A DNA stretch of 64,000 nt from Kalmusia sp. IMI 367209 (taxonomy: Eukaryota; Ascomycota; Dothideomycetes; Pleosporales; Didymosphaeriaceae), in NCBI GenBank assembly GCA_027946365.1, contig JAPEUQ010000001.1, positions 1-64,000 on the forward strand, read 5' to 3'. A program made the translations under genes and the position numbers. The notes beneath the pieces were generated by a model. That model was given only the letters and a program-made list of their open reading frames with translations. It did no database searches and had not been told where the DNA came from. This document shows, piece after piece, positions 57,073 to 64,000 of this stretch. Numbering within the stretch: the stretch's first letter is position 1; each line of letters starts with the position of its first letter.

Positions 57073-58957
57073 ATGGCGATGTTGCTAGATCAATGGCGAC
57101 GAGGCTACTCTCCTTCTACCTTGGTCTCTCTAACACTCTTTTGGTTTCGGTATACCTTAAAGTATGATGAATTCCAAGCCTACGAGAAGCGTGACGGCAT
57201 CAAAGCCGCACTATTGACCTTTCCCTATTTTTTTCCTCTAGGTAGTTTGCCTATTATCTATCTGCTGCAACCGAGGGACTTTATTCTCAACTAAAGATAA
57301 GCACTGCATATCATTTTTTTATAGCCTATAGCTAAACCTGTCCGTCGTAGCTCGTCCTTTAAGAGCGCGCATCCCGTGCGCGTTAAGATTCTCACGTACG
57401 AATTCTATGTCGTCCAAGGTCCTGAGAACATTAAATCCCTGTTTAAGAACTTATGGACTTGTACTTTGATTCTATTCGTTAAGTTCGTACTTGGTTACGC
57501 TTTTGGTCTGCCACGCCGGGCTCTTAATTTTTACGACAAGGACGATTCTGGAAGTGGCTATGTGTCTTACCTAGGAAGCACTGTATCGGACCAGAAACGT
57601 ATAGACTACCGTGTGTACCAGTCCTTATTTACGTTTCTCGAAGGCACAGGACTGGCACCGTTTTACAACAGGTTCGCAGAGAACATGACGCAACAACTTA
57701 ACCTTTTCCACGACCGCGCTGAGGCAGAATGGATTCATCATGCCGATCTGATGCAGATGGTGGAGAACACGGTTACTGTATCTACTCTTGATGCCCTTTG
57801 CGGCCCTCACCTCCTGCGCTTGAACCCGGATTTTTTGCACGACTTCTGGGTCTTTGATCGCAATTTGCAAACTTATCTTCAGGGCATTCCATGGTTTCTG
57901 GCCTCGGTGGCATATATGGCTCGAAATAGGGTGCTGGAAGCGGTCCAGATCTGGCAGCAACACGCGACAGATAATTTCGACTACTCTGCTATCGGCCCAG
58001 ACGGAGATGACCCCTTCTGGAGCACCAGCTTCTTTCGTGAGACACGACATGTTCCTCGAAATGGACGGTTTTGACCACAAAGCCATTGCATCCAAGGACT
58101 TTGGCGCAATATGGGCGTAAGGTGCACGCAAACCGTAGCGCGACTCACACCGACACTCCTGCAGATCCAGAAATTCCATCACTGCAGCGTGCTGGACCAT
58201 TTTCCAGATCTATCGCGACCCCGAGCTCCTCGCCAGCGTGAGATCAGAACTAAATCCTTGCATCCAAAAAGATGACGCTGGACGCATCCATTTCGATATC
58301 GATCACCTGCTCCGTCTCCCCATTCTGCAAGCGGTTTACGCCGAAACACTCCGACTCAGAATGCACTTCTACATCGTCCGCATGCCCGACCGCGTCGACG
58401 TCAACATCCGCGACTGGATCATCCCCCGGCGAAAAGTCATCGTCGCGCTGACGACGGTCGCACACATGGATGCCACGGTGTGGGACACGGGTGCCGACAA
58501 CGAGCACCGCGTCGACCAGTTCTGGGCCGGGAGATTTCTCAGATATCCCGCTGGACAGCGCACCGATAGAAGCGGCGTAGAGAATCACACCAGCGATGCT
58601 ACCTTGCCCACTGCGCCCACTGTGCCCACTTTCTTGACCAAATATGCTGATGGCGCGTGGATCCCGTATGGAGGCGGGCCGCGCCAGTATCCCGGAAGAC
58701 ACTTTGCGAAGCGCCAGATTCTCCTGACTACCGCGCTGTTTGTTAGTCTGTTCGACTGCGAGATGCTAGGAAGGGCGAAAAATATGGGGGAGAATTTCTC
58801 CTTGAAGGGGTTTGGAGGTGGCGTGTCGTATCCAGCGGCGAAAGTGCCTAAAGGATGCGTGCAAGGGGCGCCGGTGGACAAGGCTGAGATTCGGAATTGT
58901 AGGGCTGGGGAAAAAATTATATATAACTACTCACTAGCAATTAAAATACTTCTATAA
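57073..58957 (+). pseudogene. Cytochrome P450, inactivated
   Basis: A full-length P450 in pieces. The N-terminal membrane region reads WIRRGY-like and FPYFFPLGSLP; then 57,376-58,035 encodes the B-to-G region. At about 58,035 the frame shifts (SFFRE continues as MFLEMDGFDHKAIASKDFGAIW), and a further frame change lies at 58,115-58,200. From 58,200 the C-terminal half is open: helix I/J IFQIYRDPELLASVRSEL, the ExxR motif ETLRLR and the heme loop WIPYGGGPRQYPGRHFAKRQ. The heme-ligating Cys of PRQCPGRH is Tyr here (TAT at 58,688-58,690; TGT to TAT is one G-to-A change). The architecture resembles fungal CYP7/CYP8-like P450s. The gene cannot give an active P450. Confidence 0.8.
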
Positions 58958-59047
58958 AATGTTAAGAAAAGGTTAAAGTTCATATTTTATAGAATAGTCT
59001 ATCAGTCTAGAATTAGTACACTTATATAAGATATTACTAATAAAAGA

Positions 59048-60017
59048 ATGGATGAATGCCGGCAGACTAGCATCAAGGACATCCCGGATCTGTCTGGGAA
59101 GATTGTCTTTCTTACCGGTGGTATCCCCTCAAACTCTGCTTCCAATTCGCCCCAGTGTACGCAGCATCAGCTAAATATCACTGGAGGAACTGAAGATTCA
59201 GGTAAAGAGACGTTTACGACCCTCACCAAGCACAATCCGCAGCACATTATCTTCACAGGTCGCATCGTGAGGTCGCCGACATTGTCATCAACGAGGTCAA
59301 AGCTATCAGTCCATTGGTCAAGTTAACATTCATGAGGTGCGACCAGCCCTTCCTCGTCTCCGTTCCATCAGCAGCAAGTGAATTTCTAGCGCTCCCGAAT
59401 CGATCAGATGTCCTCGTTGCTAATGCTGGAATAACGGGCGGTGTCGCTACGAGATTCATGTTGCCATCAACTATCTATACATGCAATCTTCATCAAGCTT
59501 CTGATCCCGGTCCTCGAGCACGCTGCATCGACCGGTAGAATATCCGCATCATTCTTGTATCGTTGGTTGCTCTCAGGTATGCGCCCACTGATGGAATCAT
59601 TTTCAAAGATTCGAAATCTGAGCAAATAGACCTTCCTATCGGTATTTTGTAAGCCAAATGGCTCCAATATGGCCAGAGCATGTTGGTAATGGTGCTGCAT
59701 GCGCAAGACCTAGCACAGCGTCATCCTCTAATTACCACTCTTGTCCTGCATCCTGGCGCGTTAGACACTAGCCTGATTGAGGACAATTTCACATTTGATC
59801 GATGGCTTTCCAAGCTCGCTACCCTCGGACAGACAATCCCAAGCCAAGGCGTCCGGAACACATGTTAGGCGGCAAAGGCTCCGGAGCACCAGCTGAAACT
59901 GGCGGCATGTGTGAGCCAGTCAGCGTGCCAATCAAAGGCACCAAAGATTCCGAGAGTGCTAAGCTTCAATAGTAGTTGAGAGGCTGGACCGATGAGGAAC
60001 TTCATGCCTACTTGTAG
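59048..60017 (+). pseudogene. Short-chain dehydrogenase, inactivated
   Basis: Pieces of one SDR follow in order but in different frames. DIPDLSGKIVFLTGG is joined through an intact intron (GTATCC...GGAG) to TEDSGKETFTTLTKHNPQHI, where TEDSGKE stands for the usual TAGLGKE cofactor loop. Next come ADIVINEVKAISPLVKLTF, VLVANAGITGG, LLIPVLEHAASTG, then RYAPTDGIIFKD, QDLAQRHPLITTLVLHPGAL and EPVSVPIKGTKDSESAKLQ, ending WTDEELHAYL at 60,017. At least four single-base frame changes and a double TAG near the end break it, and the YxxxK region is damaged. It lies next to the P450 relic. Confidence 0.75.
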
Positions 60018-61311
60018 GATAGAGAGAGTGGGATCGTTGTGCAACGTCAGGCAGTTCCGCTAACGAACAGCAGCAGATTAGCGTAGGACGAAGCTTTTTC
60101 CTGGCCCGAAACTTCTTCTATTGAGAAATGTCTGCTTCTTCCTGATTCACAGAATATAAGCTTCCCTATTTGCATGTCTCCTTCGTACTCGCCTCGGGTA
60201 TTCAACAAATTGTTTTCTGGGGACGGCATGCCTTCTATGCAAGACGGTCTGCTACAATCATCGCAGCAATTGCAGTCGGAGATGAGATTCACACAAGCTG
60301 TCCGCTGTTGATTATTGCCATGTTGCATTTGCCTTACGTGTTATACCAAGCAGCCAGATACAGATTCTACTATATCTATCAGCTTCTCCGGAATCTCCTG
60401 GCCGTACTCGGATTTGGTCCTTTTTCTTCGGTGAAGATGCTCAGGTTCTGGCCAAGGCTAATTCTGCGCTGCTCTGCTTCGTAGCGCGCACGCCTGCTGG
60501 CATCTAAAGACGAAGGTGTTAATGAGCATGAGTAGAATGTGCGGCCTTTGTGTGTTGCGCATGAGTTTGATGACGGAATTCGAGCTGGTGCAGAGACAGG
60601 CCGGTAATTCCCCGCGTACAGTATAGTTGGTGCTCAGATTTTGGCTCAGGAGTGGCAGCGGTTGTGAACAATGTGGACATGAATGGTGTGAAGACCTGGA
60701 GCAAAGAGGGAAAACACATAAGCAGCTTTCTAAGCGTTAGAGTTTCTAGTGATTGTTTGTCGAGCTTCACTCGTTCGACGAACAGTGCACTAGCAATTTC
60801 CACTGGCAACCCAAGTTCGCGCTTGATGCGTCAGAGTGAACCGTTTTGTCAAATATCTCTTCTTCGCCCTATCTATGGCAATGTATTTCATTTTGATTCA
60901 TTCATGCTACATACACTCTAGGCAGTGAAGTGCTTTACATTTCAGGATAGGCAAATACGCTGACAAAACGTCGTTTTTCTTTCTGCTGCGCATACTTGAT
61001 CTTCAAGACATGGCAGATCGAGACTAGAAGACCGAAGGGGAAGGAATGCGAGGGGATAGAACGAGATTATGGTGCAAAGGGTGGCATGGAGCTTAAATGC
61101 TAGCATACGCACGGGAAGGTGCAATTTATACCACCAAACGGGAGGAGGTACTTGGACAAGGGGTGGCTGATAATGATTGTAAGAAAAGTGGTCTTGTATT
61201 TGTGCTGTTTGGGCACACGGGTTCGCACAAGCCTTGATATTTGATTAAATCCTTCGTACGCCATAACGCCATTGCTGTGTGATGCGAATCGCTCTTTCAC
61301 CAAACCAGAGA
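60018..61311. other. Intergenic region at the accessory/core boundary
   Basis: 1.3 kb with only short frames, none starting with ATG and resembling a protein family. It separates decaying accessory genes from housekeeping genes. Confidence 0.4.
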
Positions 61312-61751
61312 TCATATCGATGCAGCTGCCTCAACCGCACCAGCAGCTTTGAATGCCTTCGGACTGGTAATGACGATCTCGACGGGGTATTTCCATTCCA
61401 TGAACTTCGCCCAGCCTAATTGTATCGTCAGTCGTCATCTTCACTCTCGTCCTTCCTCAAGCTGATGTATTGGCACCTCCGGATAGACAATCTCCTGCCA
61501 GTAGCAATCAAGCACTCACCCCAGTATGCGCACTTCCTTCCGAAGTATTTGCCCACGTATGGCACCAGCACCATCGTCAACAATAGTTCCACCTGCTGCA
61601 ACGACTCTCTCCATTCTCGCTCCGCATCTGATACATATTCATCTTCATCGACCGAGGAGTCTGTGGAGGAAGAGGGTAGCGAGTTGACTTCGTCGGCGTC
61701 GGAATCGCTGGGCGGCGGCTCGATAAAGCTGTCGCTGTTCGACATGGACAT
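61312..61751 (-). CDS. MIM2: Mitochondrial import protein Mim2
   Basis: Two exons (61751-61520 and 61415-61312, intron 104 bp) give 111 residues. An acidic, Ser/Asp-rich N-terminus (SDSDADEV, SSSTDSSVDEDEYVSDAE) is followed by the conserved core EWRESLQQVELLLTMVLVPY and GKYFGRKCAYWGWAKFMEWKYP, a single hydrophobic segment, and the tail KAFKAAGAVEAAASI. This matches fungal Mim2, the outer-mitochondrial-membrane partner of Mim1 that inserts alpha-helical outer-membrane proteins. I chose the ATG at 61,751; an in-frame ATG at 61,892 would add 47 low-complexity residues. It shares a 327-bp divergent promoter with eIF2-beta. Confidence 0.78.
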
Positions 61752-62078
61752 GGCGGCTGCGGCGGTCGGTCGGGGACGTCGATGCGGGCTATCGTGTAAG
61801 CATTGGCAGGGTGTCGACGGCCTGGAGGTGGAAGCTGCCGGCGCCTTCGGCTGCTTGCGATCATGCTGTTCGGCTCGGACGACATCAGCCAATTAGGGTG
61901 CGAGGACCACCTGAGTCACGGCTTATGTAAGTATGACTCCGACGTGAGCGGCAAAAAGCATCCCACTTCGACTGCGGAGCCCTCGCTACAATCATTTTCC
62001 ACTCCACTTAGCTACTTGATACTAAACTCACAAGAGAGAGGAAAGCTACTGCAGCAAGATATTCCAAACACCGCAATT
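61752..62078. promoter_or_regulatory. Divergent promoter of MIM2 and eIF2-beta
   Basis: 327 bp between the two starts. Position and size suit a housekeeping bidirectional promoter; no specific element was recognised. Confidence 0.4.
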
Positions 62079-63144
62079 ATGGCTGATGTACGTCACAACG
62101 CTACCCCACCAAGACTTTTACATCCCAGCGCAGACCCTAACAATATGCCACAGGTTGATATCGCCGAGCGGAAACCCCGCAAATCCGTTGCTTTCGAAGA
62201 CAACACCACAATCGTCGACAGCGATGGCCAAGTCACAGAATCTGCTCCCGTGACCGGCGACAAGGAGACCGCGGCGTCGCACGCAGCGGGTGAAGACAAA
62301 GACGTCGAAGAAGTCACGGACATGTTCGCCGGCCTCGCAAAGAAGAAGAAGCCCAAGAAGCCCAAGGCTGAGGGTGACGACGAAGACGTGCTATCGGGCC
62401 TCAAGAAAAAGAAGAAGAACAAGAAGCCCAAGGACACAGACGACTTCGAGGCTGCGCTCGCAGCCAAGGTCGGCGACGAGAAGGAGGCCAAGGAGGCACC
62501 TGTCGAGGAGGAGATTGAGGAGGGTGACATGATGAAGGGCACAGGCATCTGGGGCCACGACCAGACTAAGGAGATTCCGTACAGCATGCTGCTCAACCGC
62601 TTCTTCACGTTGCTCCACTCACAGCACCCCGACCTCGCGTCGTCGGGCTCCAAGAGCTACAAGATTCCTCCTCCGCAGTGTCTGCGCGAAGGCAACAAGA
62701 AGACCATCTTCGCCAATATCAGCGAGATTTGCAAGCGTATGAAGCGGACAGACGAGCACGGTATGTATTCCTCCCTCTACTTCCATAATCTTTGCTTACT
62801 GTTCAAAGTCACACAATTCCTGTTCGCCGAATTGGGTACCTCCGGCTCCGTCGACGGTTCCCGCCGCCTCGTCATAAAAGGTCGATTCCAACAGAAACAG
62901 ATCGAGAACGTCCTTCGCCGCTACATCGTCGAATACGTCACCTGCAAGACCTGCCGCTCGCCCGATTCCGATCTCACCAAGGGTGAGAACCGCCTTTACT
63001 TCGTAAGTTCTCCCAATATATGTGTTTGGCTTTTACCGACATAGTCAGGTACAATGTAATTCATGCGGTTCGCGACGGTCCGTAACAGCTATCAAGTCCG
63101 GTTTCAGCGCTCAGATTGGAAAGCGGAGGAGGCAGCAGGGTTAG
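62079..63144 (+). CDS. SUI3: Translation initiation factor eIF2 subunit beta
   Basis: Four exons (62079-62087, 62154-62760, 62809-63002, 63049-63144) give 301 residues. The first exon codes only MAD; its 66-bp intron (GTACGT...CCTAAC...CACAG) is in frame and could be mistaken for coding, but splicing yields MADVDIAERKPRKSVAF, as expected. Lysine blocks KKKKPKKPK and KKKKKNKKPK are the K-boxes that bind eIF2B and eIF5. The C-terminal domain has IPYSMLLNRFF, GRFQQKQIENVLRRYI and a zinc ribbon CKTC...CNSC. It delivers initiator tRNA to the ribosome as part of eIF2 in the cytosol. Confidence 0.95.
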
Positions 63145-63646
63145 AAATATCTTCTCTGCTGCATTGTGGGTCGTACGTTCACCGTGGACGACTCCCGTGT
63201 CTGTTTCGTGGTTTAGTGGGGGCGCTCCATGAGGGCTGTGAGTAACGACAGTCACGTCTCGAGACGTGTGATGCAGGATATCCACGATTAAGGGATTACA
63301 AAACGACGTGGGATGGACGGGTTCACGTGGAGGTGCATGCTGTTCATATACCTACAGCACATAAATGGAAGGCCTTTATCACTCCTGCTATTGTTCCCTT
63401 TCCCATTCTCACGCAACACCATTGCGTTTCTTTACATGGCTATGCGGCATCTCAAACGCCTCATACAATCCTTTAAACTCAACTGTTTTCACATTCCCAG
63501 CGACCTGAACATCATCAATCATCAATTTTGTTAATAGAACAGTCGAATCTGAATAATCCTCAATCCAACACCTCGCTGCAGACCAAACCGTCTGATCATC
63601 CTCAAGCAAAGAATTCAAACCTTCCCCAACCACCAAGTCGAACTCA
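63145..63646. other. Convergent 3' flanks
   Basis: 502 bp between the stops of eIF2-beta and AIM24. No gene; short frames here do not resemble proteins. Confidence 0.4.
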
Positions 63647-64000
63647 CTACCCCATCTGCTGCGCCGCCTGCGCTGCTAACCACTGGGAGAACTCGCGCGG
63701 ATTGCGCGTCTGCATAAATACGGTGCCCGGGCCCGTGAATTTGCACACCAGACCCTCGCTCGCGGCCATGTTGGAGATGATGCCACCCGAGGCGACGCGC
63801 TCTAGGACGTATTTGCAGTTCCAGGCGACGAGGTGGTGGTTGTCGATGTAGTATTTTTCGTCTTTTTGGAGCTTTTAAACACCGTATCAGTACATTTGTA
63901 AAATGTCAAAGAAAGGGAAGGGGGAAGGTGAAACATACATCCTTCCTGATGATGGCGCCAAAACTCGTACACCACAGGATTCCCTGTCCACTGATTCTGT
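63647..64000 (-). CDS. AIM24: AIM24 family mitochondrial protein (C-terminal part)
   Basis: The 3' end of a gene that continues past the right edge. Exons 64000-63939 and 63872-63647 are joined by a 66-bp intron (GTATGT...TTAAAAG). The protein reads [17 protein letters not shown], then [59 protein letters not shown] and ends QQMG. This is the C-terminal half of the AIM24 beta-sandwich domain, a mitochondrial inner-membrane protein linked to MICOS in yeast. Confidence 0.85.

Noticed and set aside
60170..60484. 104-codon frame
   Set aside because: No ATG at its beginning, no family resemblance and mixed composition; treated as intergenic.
62079..62160. Uninterrupted N-terminus of eIF2-beta (MADVRHNATPP...)
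   Set aside because: The in-frame 66 bp has a donor, a CCTAAC branch site and an acceptor, and splicing gives the expected MADVDIAERK start.

Overview
The window comes from a filamentous ascomycete (Pezizomycotina). Its genes carry many 45-100 bp introns with GTAAGT/GTGAGT donors and CTAAC/CTGAC branch sites. Families such as Zn2Cys6 regulators, DUF3425, DUF3500 and DUF3237 are typical of that group, and long AT-rich blocks show the C-to-T / G-to-A decay of repeat-induced point mutation (RIP). No species can be named from the sequence alone.

Layout. 1-15,505 is a repeat island. A nearly unmutated repeat with a minisatellite (repeat A, 1-1,325) is followed by a heavily RIP-mutated copy of itself (3,100-4,630), two direct copies of a ~4.15 kb decayed element (repeat B), and an inverted pair (repeat C). 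15.5-20 kb holds a short-chain dehydrogenase, a DUF3425 bZIP-like regulator and a secreted alpha/beta-hydrolase. 20-21 kb holds a mutated fragment and a zinc-cluster relic. 21-29.2 kb holds a GH3 beta-glucosidase, a DUF3500 protein, a fumarylacetoacetate-hydrolase-family enzyme and a Zn2Cys6 activator. 29.3-34.25 kb is a second RIP-decayed island. 34.4-42.6 kb holds a small conserved protein, an FAD monooxygenase with two frameshifts, a sugar-type MFS transporter, an esterase and a quercetinase. 43.4-55 kb holds a quinone-oxidoreductase-like MDR, two alpha/beta-hydrolases (one a relic), a DUF3237 secreted protein, a dienelactone-hydrolase-family enzyme and a laccase/ascorbate-oxidase-like multicopper oxidase. 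55-60 kb holds three decaying genes (rhodopsin-like membrane protein, P450, SDR). From 61.3 kb the genes are housekeeping: MIM2, eIF2-beta and AIM24.

How the genes may work together. The main proposal is that 21-42.6 kb is one catabolic cluster for a glycosylated flavonol or related aromatic, split by a later, now RIP-silenced, transposon insertion. Import (MFS), deglycosylation (GH3 without signal peptide), ring opening (quercetinase without signal peptide), depside cleavage (esterase), hydroxylation or decarboxylation (FAD monooxygenase) and late ring-fission chemistry (FAH family) all look cytosolic. The promoter regions of these genes share an inverted CGG-N5-CCG site: six copies in about 2.3 kb, where about 0.55 is expected at uniform base composition. 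They flank a resident Zn2Cys6 factor. I did not see this site in the promoters of the genes at 15-20 kb or 43-55 kb. The substrate assignment and the regulator-site pairing are inference.
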